The notes under the pieces: generated by a model
Seen by the model: only the letters and a program-made list of their open reading frames with translations
Told to the model about the DNA's origin: nothing
The model's database searches: none
Origin: an uncultured Chlorobiaceae bacterium
GTDB lineage: Bacteria; Bacteroidota; Chlorobiia; Chlorobiales; Chlorobiaceae
NCBI GenBank assembly: GCA_903994525.1
Contig: CAJEXW010000004.1
Span: 1-64,000 of the forward strand
DNA: 64,000 nt
Reading direction: 5' to 3'
Made by a program: the position numbers and the translations under genes
Part shown: positions 11,080-20,146 of the stretch, one piece after another
How the letters are laid out: every line of letters starts with the position of its first letter
Position numbering within the stretch: the first letter of the stretch is position 1

Positions 11080-11108
11080 GCTGGCATTCAACAGCCCCGT
11101 TCATTCAT

Positions 11109-11142
11109 AAAAAAAGTCAGTACCCGAATACTGGCTTTTTTT
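11109..11142 (+). terminator. Intrinsic terminator after adk
   Basis: AAAAAGTCAGTA and TACTGGCTTTTT form a 12-bp stem with one G-U pair and a CCCGAA loop, flanked by A and T runs. This ends the adk transcript. The symmetric A/T flanks would also let it work on the other strand. Confidence 0.85.
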
Positions 11143-11153
11143 CATTCATCATC

Positions 11154-13586
11154 ATGTATGCACTGACCATATCGGAACATTTTTTCAGGGGCGAGCCATT
11201 TATTGTTAAGCTATCTGATGCCCAAAACGAAGAGATCAAGGCTGGATGCATGGTTTTGCTCTCCCTACGAAAAGGTAATGGTCGTGTTTCAACAGGCTAT
11301 ATCCTCGATGTTTTGGACCAGGAGTGCGAAAATTTTTCCAATGTTGAACTCTCTGATATCCTCTACGGTGGACGACCCGTCTTGAATCCTGAACTTCTGC
11401 ATCTGACGGGATGGATGGCCGATTACTATCTAACAAGGCAGATTGATACCCTGACGGCAGCGCTTCCGTCAGCAGTGAGGACTACCGTCCACGATATCAT
11501 CGAAGTGACCGGTTTTGAACTAAATGCAGAGAGTCCGAAAATAATCAACACTGCACTGCGCCGCTCAATCATGCAGATGATCACTACAGAGAAACGGTTG
11601 ACTCTTCCCCAGCTACAGCGACGTCTTGGAAAAAAACAGCTCTACAGAACTATTGCTGAACTTGAGCGAGGTGGACACCTTCGGCTCACTAAAAAGTTTA
11701 TATCAAGAAAGCCAAAACACAAAACAGCTTACCGCACGGTTTATCCACTACCAGAAAAGGGGGGAGAGAGTCTGACGAACTTGCAGAAACAGCTTGACAC
11801 CTTCAGAATACTGCTCTCACGCTACCCCGAGTGCGCTTTCCCGGAAACTATCAACACCACTAGAGAGTGCATGAATGCCCTTGTCAAAAAAGGGTTGGTG
11901 GAGAAAGTGCAGATCGAGATACAAAGCAATTTTTTGACCGGTTTTTCAGAAAAGCCACAGTCACCAAAAACACTTACCGTATCACAACAGAGTGCGCTCA
12001 AGAAACTTTGCCTCTCTTTTGAACAAAAGGAATACCGAACGTTTCTCCTCCACGGCGTTACAGGAAGTGGCAAAACTCTGGTCTACATTGAGTTCCTCAA
12101 AACGGTTCTTGCCGCAGGAAAAAGTGCAATTGTTCTGGTGCCTGAAATAGCGCTGACACCACAGACCGCCGGGCGATTCCGCGAACACTTTCACGGTGAT
12201 ATTACCATCATGCACAGTGCAATGAGTGAGCAAGAAAAGTATGATGCCTGGCACAGCCTCCGGGAGGGCAAAACAAAAATTGCTCTGGGAGCCCGCTCGA
12301 CCATTTTTGCACCCCTCGAAAATCTTGGCGCCATCATTGTCGATGAGGAGCACGACAGTGCCTACAAGCAAGACCGAAATCCCCGTTACCATGCCCGCGA
12401 TACGGCTGTTATGAGAGCAATGTTCAACCAGGCAATTTGCCTGCTCGGTTCTGCAACACCCTCTTTCGAATCATATCATAATAGCAGAAACGGAAAATAC
12501 ACGCTGATCAACCTCACTGAACGGGTAGATGGGGCAACAATGCCTCTCATTCATCTTGTCTGGATGAAAGAGAGTTCAAAAGCCTCAGCATCAATTTCAG
12601 AAGTTCTCTACCAGCAGATCGCTCTTCGTCTTGAAAAAGATGAACAGGTTATTCTCCTCCAGAATAGAAGAGGATTCGCCGGAAGCATCTTCTGCCTGGC
12701 CTGCGGCCATATCCCTCTCTGCACGTTCTGCAACATTCCACTTGTTTATCATGCCACCGAAAAACAGCTCCGCTGCCACTATTGCGGACACACAGAAGGA
12801 TTTACCGCTTCATGTAAAAAATGTGGATCAACAGAGCTCTTGTATAAAAGCAGCGGCACAGAGCGCATAGAAGAGGAGATGCAAACACTTTTTCCTGATG
12901 AGAAAATTCTCAGGATGGATGTCGATACCACAACAGCAAAAGGGTCCCATGGACGGATTCTTAAAGAGTTTCACGATCGAAAGGCACGCATTCTTCTCGG
13001 AACGCAAATGGTCGCCAAAGGGCTCGATTTTCCTGCTGTAACCCTTGTCGGAGTACTGATGGCTGACATCGGTCTCAATATCCCGGATTTCAGAGCCTCA
13101 GAGCGCATCTTCTCACTCCTCACACAGGTATCTGGACGAGCTGGACGAGCATCACTGCCCGGCGAAGTCTATCTTCAGGTCTATAACAGGGAGAGTGATC
13201 TCTTTACTTCCATAGTTCAAGGGAGCTATGAAAAATTTTTTCTGAGTGAGAACTCCAGCCGAAAAGAGCTGCATTATCCCCCTGAATCGCGTCTTGTCAA
13301 ATTTGAATGCAGCTCAAAAAATGAAAAAGAGGCCGAAGCCGCTGCACTCTACTGCAAAATGAGTCTGTCGAATCACATCCCCTCTGAAATAGGGACTATT
13401 CTTGGCCCTGCTCCGGCAGGTATAGCTAAAATAAGGGATCGTTTCCGCTACCATGTACTTGTCAAGCTCATGAACGGAAAACTCTCTTCTCACTTCGTCA
13501 AGCATCTGAATGAGGATATCACGGCCCGTTTCCGCTCTTCAGACATTCTGTTTGTCATTGATGTGGATCCTCAAAATCTTATGTGA
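11154..13586 (+). CDS. priA: Primosomal protein N' (replication restart helicase)
   Basis: PriA recognises stalled forks and reloads the replisome. The 810-residue protein has an N-terminal 3'-DNA-end-binding region, helicase motif I GVTGSGKT near residue 302, motif II DEEHDS and motif III LGSATPS. The zinc region follows (CLACGHIPLCTFC, CHYCG, CKKCG: eight cysteines for two zinc ions), then TQMVAKGLDFP and QVSGRAGRA. Length and domain order are normal. It starts 12 nt after the adk terminator, so it is expected to have its own promoter overlapping that hairpin. Confidence 0.95.
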   Translation: MYALTISEHFFRGEPFIVKLSDAQNEEIKAGCMVLLSLRKGNGRVSTGYILDVLDQECENFSNVELSDILYGGRPVLNPELLHLTGWMADYYLTRQIDTLTAALPSAVRTTVHDIIEVTGFELNAESPKIINTALRRSIMQMITTEKRLTLPQLQRRLGKKQLYRTIAELERGGHLRLTKKFISRKPKHKTAYRTVYPLPEKGGESLTNLQKQLDTFRILLSRYPECAFPETINTTRECMNALVKKGLVEKVQIEIQSNFLTGFSEKPQSPKTLTVSQQSALKKLCLSFEQKEYRTFLLHGVTGSGKTLVYIEFLKTVLAAGKSAIVLVPEIALTPQTAGRFREHFHGDITIMHSAMSEQEKYDAWHSLREGKTKIALGARSTIFAPLENLGAIIVDEEHDSAYKQDRNPRYHARDTAVMRAMFNQAICLLGSATPSFESYHNSRNGKYTLINLTERVDGATMPLIHLVWMKESSKASASISEVLYQQIALRLEKDEQVILLQNRRGFAGSIFCLACGHIPLCTFCNIPLVYHATEKQLRCHYCGHTEGFTASCKKCGSTELLYKSSGTERIEEEMQTLFPDEKILRMDVDTTTAKGSHGRILKEFHDRKARILLGTQMVAKGLDFPAVTLVGVLMADIGLNIPDFRASERIFSLLTQVSGRAGRASLPGEVYLQVYNRESDLFTSIVQGSYEKFFLSENSSRKELHYPPESRLVKFECSSKNEKEAEAAALYCKMSLSNHIPSEIGTILGPAPAGIAKIRDRFRYHVLVKLMNGKLSSHFVKHLNEDITARFRSSDILFVIDVDPQNLM

Positions 13587-13709
13587 AATTATCCGATAAA
13601 AGTCTCTCTCTATTTGACTTCGAGGGAAAATGAGATTAGATTCTTTATTATTGGTGTATGGTATTGTTAAACCACTCTATTTGTCGCACGAAACAAAGAG
13701 GTAACGCAC

Positions 13710-14351
13710 ATGACCGATACGATTAAACAAACAGGAACGACCTCCAATATCCCGGGCGCTGCTTCAGAACTCTCCCTCTCACAGGCAATTCTCGCTCCGC
13801 TTGATGCACTTTTTAAGGCTCAGGTCCATTCGGCTCGAAGTTTCCTCAATCTTTTACTGCAAATTGGCTACCCTCATGTGCAGCTTGACCCAAATGGAAA
13901 CCCGGATAAAGATCAATTGAAATCGCAATCATTTTATACCCAGGACTTTGTCTATACAGATGACGAAGGGCATAACATTACCATTTCGATGCCCTCGCTC
14001 GCATTGATTCCTATTACTCCGCTGAGCATCGACAACGCGAGTTTCAAATTTAATTTTAACGTTCAAAGCTCAACATCACATTCGCAAATCCAAAGCTCCG
14101 AAAGCAATAGCACCGAAAAAGAAGAGAGTTATGCCAGGGACAAGCGTCCATGGTACCTTGTTGATGAACCACAAAGTTTTAAAGGCACTGTTGCGCCTAA
14201 TGCTCAAGAGAACTCTTCATCCTCTCAAAGTCAATCAAGCGTTATCAATATCGAAATTAGCCTTTCAAAACAGCCACTTCCCTCCGGTCTTGATAAATTA
14301 CTGACAATGCTTCAGCAATCTACCAGAGTGATCGATCGTGGAAAGGAGTGA
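13710..14351 (+). CDS. DUF2589-like protein, first of three
   Basis: The 213-residue product looks like the DUF2589 family, which is uncharacterised. An N-terminal helix with LSQAILAPLDALFKAQVHSARSF leads to a strand region (ITISMPSLALIPITPLSIDNASFKFNFNV), a Ser/Gln-rich linker and a final strand block (INIEISLSKQPLPSGLDKLL). The next gene has the same plan, so the two are paralogues. A GAGGTAA ribosome-binding site lies about 7 nt before the ATG. No signal peptide or enzymatic motif is visible. The family call comes from remembered pattern and is moderate. Confidence 0.65.
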   Translation: MTDTIKQTGTTSNIPGAASELSLSQAILAPLDALFKAQVHSARSFLNLLLQIGYPHVQLDPNGNPDKDQLKSQSFYTQDFVYTDDEGHNITISMPSLALIPITPLSIDNASFKFNFNVQSSTSHSQIQSSESNSTEKEESYARDKRPWYLVDEPQSFKGTVAPNAQENSSSSQSQSSVINIEISLSKQPLPSGLDKLLTMLQQSTRVIDRGKE

Positions 14352-14407
14352 AGTTTGGTCTGATGCAAAGCGATATGGCACAGTCTAACCATTAACCCTG
14401 AAATAGT

Positions 14408-15001
14408 ATGTCAAACGAAAACCTTCCTGATATCGGCGTTCAGGCTCTTCCGCTTGAATTTATCATCTCTGCACCGTTACTCGGTGTCATCAATGCACAG
14501 AAAATTGCCGCCCAGGCAACTCTGGATTTTATTAACACTTTTAAAGAGCAGAGTGTCGAACTCAACACCACCAGCACTACGGCTGGCCAGTCATCAACGC
14601 TCTCGATAAAAGCTCCCTTGCTGGCGATAGTTCCGGTGCCTCACCTGCGTATTGACTCGTTTACAACCCATTTCAAGTATGAGATTAGCCAGGTTGCAAG
14701 CGAGAAAAAAAGCAAAGAGATGGGCGGAAGCGCCGAGGCCGGGACCACTGGACTATGGGCAAATTTCGTCAATGCTTCACTGAAAGGAAATGTTTCAAGC
14801 CAATCCTCTTCAGAATCGGTCATGAACCGGAGCGGAGTACTTGAAATCACAATCAATGCCAGTGAGGCACCGATACCCGAGGGACTTGCAAGACTGCTTA
14901 ACCTTCTGGGAAAAACCATTCCTGCGGAACTGCCTCTCAATACAACTCCAGCAGAGGCAGCCACCTCTCCTGAACCAATCTCATCCGGAAATCCAGGATG
15001 A
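14408..15001 (+). CDS. DUF2589-like protein, second of three
   Basis: This 197-residue paralogue of the preceding protein repeats the same order. First comes a helix of the type PLEFIISAPLLGVINAQKIAAQATLDF, then strands (LSIKAPLLAIVPVPHLRIDSFTTHFKYEI), a low-complexity Ser/Gly stretch and a closing VLEITINASEAPIPEGLARLL block. Shared positions include API/PLLA, VP/IP, IDS/IDN and LLxLL at the end. It overlaps the next gene by 4 nt (ATGA). Function is unknown. Confidence 0.65.
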   Translation: MSNENLPDIGVQALPLEFIISAPLLGVINAQKIAAQATLDFINTFKEQSVELNTTSTTAGQSSTLSIKAPLLAIVPVPHLRIDSFTTHFKYEISQVASEKKSKEMGGSAEAGTTGLWANFVNASLKGNVSSQSSSESVMNRSGVLEITINASEAPIPEGLARLLNLLGKTIPAELPLNTTPAEAATSPEPISSGNPG

Positions 15002-15414
15002 AATCGACCAGTCTGACACTGCAGCAAATCAGTGAGAGAGTTCTGTCGGAACTCGTGCGTGCCAGAACAGATTTTCTGCTGTTGCAGGCAGATGTATGGA
15101 AAAAAATGAGTGAGGTCGCTCAGGCGGGCGGTATGTTCGTGGAGCCAAACACCCTTGACCTTGATGCATCTACCTTTGAATTTTTCATTGCCAGGAAGGT
15201 TCCTACTTTTTCCGAAAGAGTCATGAGGTTGTTTCGAAAAGATGATCACGAACAATTTCGCTTCATGCTTTGCAACCAGGATGAAAAAAAAGGGATAAAA
15301 ATAACCATATCAGTTCGGCGGAAATCTGACATAGAGTTAATTGCCGATATCAGAAGCAAACCAGCATTACAATTGCCCCCTGAAGGGACCTCTATTTCAG
15401 GGGTTGAACTATGA
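14998..15414 (+). CDS. Hypothetical protein linked to the DUF2589-like pair
   Basis: This 138-residue protein has no recognised family. It starts with a helical segment (LQQISERVLSELVRARTDFLLLQADVW) and continues with strand-like segments (FEFFIARKVPTF, GIKITISVRRKSDIELIADI). That helix-then-strands order echoes its two neighbours and suggests a shortened relative. Its ATG overlaps the stop of the upstream gene, so it is very likely coupled and part of the same complex or pathway. Confidence 0.6.
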   Translation: MKSTSLTLQQISERVLSELVRARTDFLLLQADVWKKMSEVAQAGGMFVEPNTLDLDASTFEFFIARKVPTFSERVMRLFRKDDHEQFRFMLCNQDEKKGIKITISVRRKSDIELIADIRSKPALQLPPEGTSISGVEL

Positions 15415-15431
15415 AAGAAAAATGTCAAGCT

Positions 15432-16556
15432 TCACGCCAACAGACGTATACGGGAAAAAACATAGTCAAGCGAGTCCTCATTCAAAACCACCCGAGAAAA
15501 ACCTGTAGAACCGAGTTCTGTCGGTTGGTTGCTGCGAACACTGGTAAATTTACGACTCTGCTTGCCAATGTACCAATAGACAAGACGTATTTTGTTGCCC
15601 TCAATTTCAAGCGCTGTCATGCCACGCTTTCCAATGGCGCAACCTGAGTTGAAAATACTTGGAATGGTAATATTGTTATAGCGACCGCTTCGTAAACCAA
15701 TTTTCTTCCCCTGCTTGTACGATGCCTCAAGCTCTCTTTTCAGTGAAGTAATGATCTGTTCAATATCGGCACGCCTCTCCTCCTCAGCAGATGGATAGGC
15801 ACGGCAAAGCTCTTCAATGCTGTAATTGAGAAAGTCCACCTTTGAGAGAGATTCAAAGAGGGGGCGGTGAGTATGCCCGATGATTGAGACAATTTTTGCC
15901 TGGTTCGAGAATTCATAAATAGATTTCTCTATGGCAACCCTTCGGGTACTATTGTAGGCTTTGGTAAAATTTCTGATGCCGACAGGTTTTGCAATGTAAC
16001 GAATAAAAAAGATAACCGACCGACTGACAATCGGATAGGTCTCCCACAACAGCTCCGAGGCCTGATGGCCATGAAAGAGCAGTAAAGTTTCACTGCCATA
16101 CTGGAACTTAAGAGCATTTACCATTGAGGGGGCGAGTCTATACTCTTTTTCCTCAATCAGGGAGGCATCATGGTTGCCGTATGTTTTTAAGAGAAAACCA
16201 TTCCGCTCAAACTGTAAAAACAGGTCATACAACTGACCCCATTCAGCAACAATACTGTCAAGGGAAAATTTGAAAAGCTCCTCAATATCTCCATTGAGTA
16301 CAAGACTATATTTTTCAGGCAAGTAAAAGCTCCCGAGCATGGTTTTTACCAATTCAGCATTGCGCCGGAATTCGTCACGTCTGCCGCCATTGCCCATATG
16401 GAGATCACTGAGAATCAGCACCCGTGAAGAGGAGTCGAGGGCAATCGGCATTGCTGTATCCAGCAATCGCTCAAGACAGGGATGTTTCTTGTTATGACGA
16501 AGCCTCATAGTACTGCAGCCGTGCGAATCAAACTCTATCGGGATTTGTTGCCGCAT
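15432..16556 (-). CDS. Calcineurin-like metallophosphoesterase
   Basis: The 374-residue protein has the complete metal-ligand set of the calcineurin superfamily: SDLHMGNGGRRDEF, NGDIEELF, YGNHDASL, FHGHQASE and IGHTHRP. A C-terminal region of about 120 residues is not recognised. No signal peptide is present. UDP-diacylglucosamine hydrolases and nucleotide phosphodiesterases share this core, and the true substrate cannot be read from sequence. Its 3' end faces the DUF2589-like cluster. The true start could be downstream of the used ATG, because residues 1-40 look unconserved. Confidence 0.8.
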   Translation of the reverse strand: MRQQIPIEFDSHGCSTMRLRHNKKHPCLERLLDTAMPIALDSSSRVLILSDLHMGNGGRRDEFRRNAELVKTMLGSFYLPEKYSLVLNGDIEELFKFSLDSIVAEWGQLYDLFLQFERNGFLLKTYGNHDASLIEEKEYRLAPSMVNALKFQYGSETLLLFHGHQASELLWETYPIVSRSVIFFIRYIAKPVGIRNFTKAYNSTRRVAIEKSIYEFSNQAKIVSIIGHTHRPLFESLSKVDFLNYSIEELCRAYPSAEEERRADIEQIITSLKRELEASYKQGKKIGLRSGRYNNITIPSIFNSGCAIGKRGMTALEIEGNKIRLVYWYIGKQSRKFTSVRSNQPTELGSTGFSRVVLNEDSLDYVFSRIRLLA

Positions 16557-16731
16557 TGGAGCGGAGTATCATCAGTGATATACTTAAAAAAAATCAGCTC
16601 CGCAAGAATGAGGTGACAGCAACTTCATTGTTCGATACAATAAAGCTCTTTCAATTCATCACAAAAAGAGGCTATCTTGCCCAAGTATCAATATCTCATC
16701 ACCTCCATTTCATTATCTCTTATACATCATT

Positions 16732-17388
16732 TTGATCTCCCCTGAACGATACCGAAAAATTTATGCTATGCTCCATAACCGCCAACCAGATCTTACGGTG
16801 GTCATGGACAATGTCAACAAAGCCCACAACCTTTCAGCTATCATCAGAAGCTGTGACAGTGTTGGTATTGAAACAATTCATGCCGTCTCCTACCGGACAT
16901 CGATATATACAGAGCAGAAAGCAGCCGCAGGTTCGAGTAAATGGATAACTATGAAGCTCTACCCTGATATCGAGAGCGTCTACGCAAAGCTGTCAGGATC
17001 CGGAATGCAGATTCTCGTAGCGACAAACAGCAACGCTTGCCTGGATTTCAGAGCTGTGGACTATACCATTCCCACGGCCCTTGTCGTTGGCGCTGAGTGG
17101 GATGGAGTATCACAAGAGGCTATCAAGGGAGCTGACATCGACATTACCATACCGATGCTCGGCATGGGAGAGTCACTGAATGTATCGGTGGCTACTGCTG
17201 TAGTTCTGTTTGAGGCCCAAAGGCAGAGATCACTGAAAGGAATGTACCATCAACCACGTATCGGAAAAGAATCTCTTGAAAAAAAGCTTTTTGAGCTGGC
17301 CTACCCTCGTCTGAGCCGTGAGTTGCGTGAAAAAGAGAGCCCCTATCCACCACTTGATGAAGAGGGGCGCATTATCAGTATCGCTTGA
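16732..17388 (+). CDS. trmH: tRNA (guanosine(18)-2'-O)-methyltransferase
   Basis: TrmH is a SPOUT methyltransferase that makes Gm18 in the tRNA D-loop. The 218-residue protein shows NVNKAHNLSAIIRSCDSVG (motif 1), GAEWDGVS (motif 2) and IPMLGMGESLNVSVATAVVLFEA (motif 3, the knot). The start is set at TTG 16732 because the following ISPERYRKIY aligns with the N terminus of E. coli TrmH and no in-frame ATG precedes it. It ends 7 nt before the convergent carbonic anhydrase gene. Confidence 0.92.
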   Translation: MISPERYRKIYAMLHNRQPDLTVVMDNVNKAHNLSAIIRSCDSVGIETIHAVSYRTSIYTEQKAAAGSSKWITMKLYPDIESVYAKLSGSGMQILVATNSNACLDFRAVDYTIPTALVVGAEWDGVSQEAIKGADIDITIPMLGMGESLNVSVATAVVLFEAQRQRSLKGMYHQPRIGKESLEKKLFELAYPRLSRELREKESPYPPLDEEGRIISIA

Positions 17389-17395
17389 CAGGAAA

Positions 17396-18112
17396 TCATG
17401 GAATGAGATTAACCCACCCCTCATCACCATCAAACTTACCCTCATCAATGTCATAACAGGCCTTGACAATCTTGATATGACCCGTTTCAACAGCCTCACG
17501 GAGAATTGGGGAACGAGATACTACCTGCCCGGCAACAAGTCGAACATTCTCATTGATGCACTGATCAACCAGTTCGTCCTTATCTCCTTTTATACCACGA
17601 GAGAGAACCGTCGTGACAGCAGGATCAATAGCTTCAATAATTGTACCGATATTTCCATCAACCTTGCTGCCGGCAATATGTGCATCATAAGCTGCCGTTA
17701 CCGCTCCGCACCGTTCATGGCCGAGCACCATGATAAGCCTTGCTCCAAGATGTTCAACTGCATATTCAACCGATCCCAGCTCATGAGGGCCAACAATATT
17801 GCCTGCAACACGAACCACAAAAATCTCTCCAAGCCCTTTGTCAAAAAGAATCTCGGGAGATACCCGTGAATCCGAACAGGCTATTATGACAGCATAAGGC
17901 TTCTGCCCCTTGGCAAGCTCAACTCGCCGTTTTACAGAAACCATCTTGTCAAGGTTTTTGACAAGACCCTGCTTTGCAAACCTTTTGTTACCATCAAGAA
18001 GCTTTTGCAACGAGCGTTCTGGAGTTACCGATTCGGTTTTATGCTCAGCCGCAAAGAGAGGTTGAGCATGGAAAGCAAGAGAGAGAAACAACAATGATGC
18101 CAATTTTTTCAT
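17396..18112 (-). CDS. Exported beta-class carbonic anhydrase
   Basis: Carbonic anhydrase interconverts CO2 and bicarbonate. Residues 1-22 form a signal peptide ending PLFA-AE, so the enzyme is expected in the periplasm. Zinc and catalytic motifs of the beta class are present: CSDSR, GNI, and HERCGAV. The protein is 238 residues long. A purine-rich AAAGGGGG ribosome-binding site precedes the ATG. In an autotroph that fixes CO2 by the reverse TCA cycle, a periplasmic form would help trap inorganic carbon; that role is inferred. Confidence 0.92.
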   Translation of the reverse strand: MKKLASLLFLSLAFHAQPLFAAEHKTESVTPERSLQKLLDGNKRFAKQGLVKNLDKMVSVKRRVELAKGQKPYAVIIACSDSRVSPEILFDKGLGEIFVVRVAGNIVGPHELGSVEYAVEHLGARLIMVLGHERCGAVTAAYDAHIAGSKVDGNIGTIIEAIDPAVTTVLSRGIKGDKDELVDQCINENVRLVAGQVVSRSPILREAVETGHIKIVKACYDIDEGKFDGDEGWVNLIP

Positions 18113-18191
18113 CTGAACATACCCCCTTTTTTATAAACAAGTTATAGTTATGAAAACATTTTCTGAAAGAACAGATACACAAACCCATCAC

Positions 18192-18638
18192 TTAGTCTCC
18201 TTTTTGCTGACTGCCATCGGTTGGCAAGAGAGCCATCTGCGTGAGATAAAACGACTCCTTTGCCTGCATAGCTGCCCGATCTTCAGGCAACTGATCATCA
18301 TAACCGATCAGATGGAGCGCAGAGTGCAAGGTGACCCGAAGAAGCTCCTCCTGAAAATCAACCTGAAACTTCACAGCATTCTCTTTGACCACATCAAGCG
18401 AAATATAATATTCTCCATCGACCTCACTCCTCTTGTTATAACGGAAAGTGATGGTGTCGGTGGGATAATCGTGCTGAAGAAACTCGCGATTGATACGCTG
18501 AATCATTTTGTTGCCACAGTAGACTCCAACGACCGACTCAGCACTGAAACCCTCACACTCCAACACCAGCAACACTGCCTTTTCAAGCAAGGCTTCCGGA
18601 ATTTGCCTTTTTGTAGAGTTATAAATCTCCAGCATCAT
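18192..18638 (-). CDS. ybeY: Endoribonuclease YbeY (rRNA maturation factor)
   Basis: YbeY is a metal-dependent RNase for 16S rRNA 3'-end maturation. The signature LHSALHLIGYDD is present, but the third metal-ligand position of the usual HxxxHxxxxxH motif is Asp here (GYDDQ). The same change is common in Bacteroidota (GYKD), so it is a clade trait, not damage. The start is placed at ATG 18638 (or 18635), where the conserved MLEIYNSTKRQIP begins. This makes it overlap the 3' end of hflX by about 20 nt and implies coupled translation. Confidence 0.88.
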   Translation of the reverse strand: MMLEIYNSTKRQIPEALLEKAVLLVLECEGFSAESVVGVYCGNKMIQRINREFLQHDYPTDTITFRYNKRSEVDGEYYISLDVVKENAVKFQVDFQEELLRVTLHSALHLIGYDDQLPEDRAAMQAKESFYLTQMALLPTDGSQQKGD

Positions 18639-19935
18639 GATTGCGTTTTTGTGATGAGTTGATAACAGGATCAAGAAGGGCATCAATCTGTTGAAGCTGA
18701 CTCTTTCGTACCCTGAAGGTCAGTTCAACCTCTTCATCAACATGTTTTTTGTCAAGAACTTCAGTGTGCTCATACAGATAAGTAATCAGCTTGTAATTAG
18801 AGACATGGATGCTGATATGACGTTCCGTGTATTCACGCGCCACCTGCTGGCCAATCATCTCCTTGAGGAGAGAGATATTGATCCCCCGAACAGCAGAGAT
18901 AAAAACAGCTTCGGGATATTTTTCTCCAAGCTCCCGCAACTGTGCCGGATCTTTGAGCGCATCAATCTTGTTGAACACCTCAATAATATTGTCGTGGCTG
19001 ACACCAATCTCCTTCAGCGTGTCGCGCACCACACCCATCTGATCCTCAAAACCAGGATGGCTGATATCGACCACATGAAGCAGAAAATCGGCCTGCAACA
19101 CCTCATCAAGCGTCGACTTAAAACTCTCAACAAGCGTGTGCGGCAGTTTGCGGATAAAACCTACCGTATCCGACAGCAGCAGAAGTTTGTTGATATTGAG
19201 CTCAAGACGACGGGTTTTGGTGTCGAGCGTGGCAAAAAGCCGATTTTCGGCAAAAGCCTCAGCCTCAGGGCAAAGGGCGTTCATCAACGTGGACTTGCCG
19301 GCATTTGTATACCCCACAAGAGAGACACGCTGCACCGTCTGGCGGCTGCGAGTCTGGGTATCGTGCTGCAGGGCAACCTCCCTGAGCTTTTTTTTCAGCA
19401 GGGAGATACGATTACGAACCAGACGACGGTCAGTCTCAATCTGGGTCTCACCTGGCCCTTTGTTGCCAATACCTCCCTTCTGCTTTGAGAGATGAGTCCA
19501 CTTTCCGGAGAGACGAGGAAGCATATACTCCAACTGGGCAAGCTCCACCTGCATTTTAGCCTGTGCCGACTGAGCCCTGATGGCAAAAATCTGCAAAATA
19601 AGACCCGTCCGATCAATCACCTTGCACTCCAGTGCCTGTTCAAGGTTTCGGGCCTGGGCAGGTGAAAGATCATCATCAAAAATCACAAGATCTATCTCCT
19701 GCTCCTTGACAAAGGCGACAAGCTCTTCAACTTTGCCTTTCCCGATACAATAGGCGGGATCTCGCAATTTCCGATCCTGGATAAATGAATCGACCACATC
19801 TGCGCCAGCCGTATCGGCAAGAAAGGCAAGTTCATCAAGAAACTCCTCTACCATGATGCGAGGTGTTTCTGGGGGAGAGCAGAGGCCGACAAGAAAAGCC
19901 TTCTCTCGTCTCTGTTCAGAGGTAACAGTATTCAA
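18619..19935 (-). CDS. hflX: Ribosome-associated GTPase HflX
   Basis: HflX splits stalled 70S ribosomes, notably under stress. The 438-residue protein has the N-terminal nucleotide-binding domain (VDSFIQDRKLRDPAYCIGKGKVEEL), a linker helix (KMQVELAQLEYMLPRL) and the GGIGNKGPGETQIETDRR loop. The GTPase motifs follow: GYTNAGKSTLMNAL, DTVGFIRKLPH and NKID. The apparent start is TTG 19935, without a clear ribosome-binding site. It is cotranscribed with ybeY. Confidence 0.94.
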   Translation of the reverse strand: MNTVTSEQRREKAFLVGLCSPPETPRIMVEEFLDELAFLADTAGADVVDSFIQDRKLRDPAYCIGKGKVEELVAFVKEQEIDLVIFDDDLSPAQARNLEQALECKVIDRTGLILQIFAIRAQSAQAKMQVELAQLEYMLPRLSGKWTHLSKQKGGIGNKGPGETQIETDRRLVRNRISLLKKKLREVALQHDTQTRSRQTVQRVSLVGYTNAGKSTLMNALCPEAEAFAENRLFATLDTKTRRLELNINKLLLLSDTVGFIRKLPHTLVESFKSTLDEVLQADFLLHVVDISHPGFEDQMGVVRDTLKEIGVSHDNIIEVFNKIDALKDPAQLRELGEKYPEAVFISAVRGINISLLKEMIGQQVAREYTERHISIHVSNYKLITYLYEHTEVLDKKHVDEEVELTFRVRKSQLQQIDALLDPVINSSQKRNHDAGDL

Positions 19936-20146
19936 AAGGAGATCAGATAACGTGCGATTGAAAATAAATGAAAATGGCCAGTAATCTGGTATGTTGCTAT
20001 ATTACAACCATTGTTTTATCTTGGCGGTTCACTCTCGAATCGTATTCGAACCATTTTAGAAGGTACGCATTTTTACTTTCCCCCCCATCATGGGAGGGAA
20101 GAAAAGCTTTACCTGAGACCAACAGGCAACTCTAAGCGCATATCAG

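Noticed and set aside
18192-18638. YbeY as an inactivated enzyme because the third metal His is Asp
   Set aside because: The same substitution is regular in Bacteroidota YbeY, so it is more likely a lineage variant than a loss.
18691-19488. Plus-strand 265-residue frame opposite hflX
   Set aside because: It is antisense to a strongly conserved GTPase gene and has no family features.
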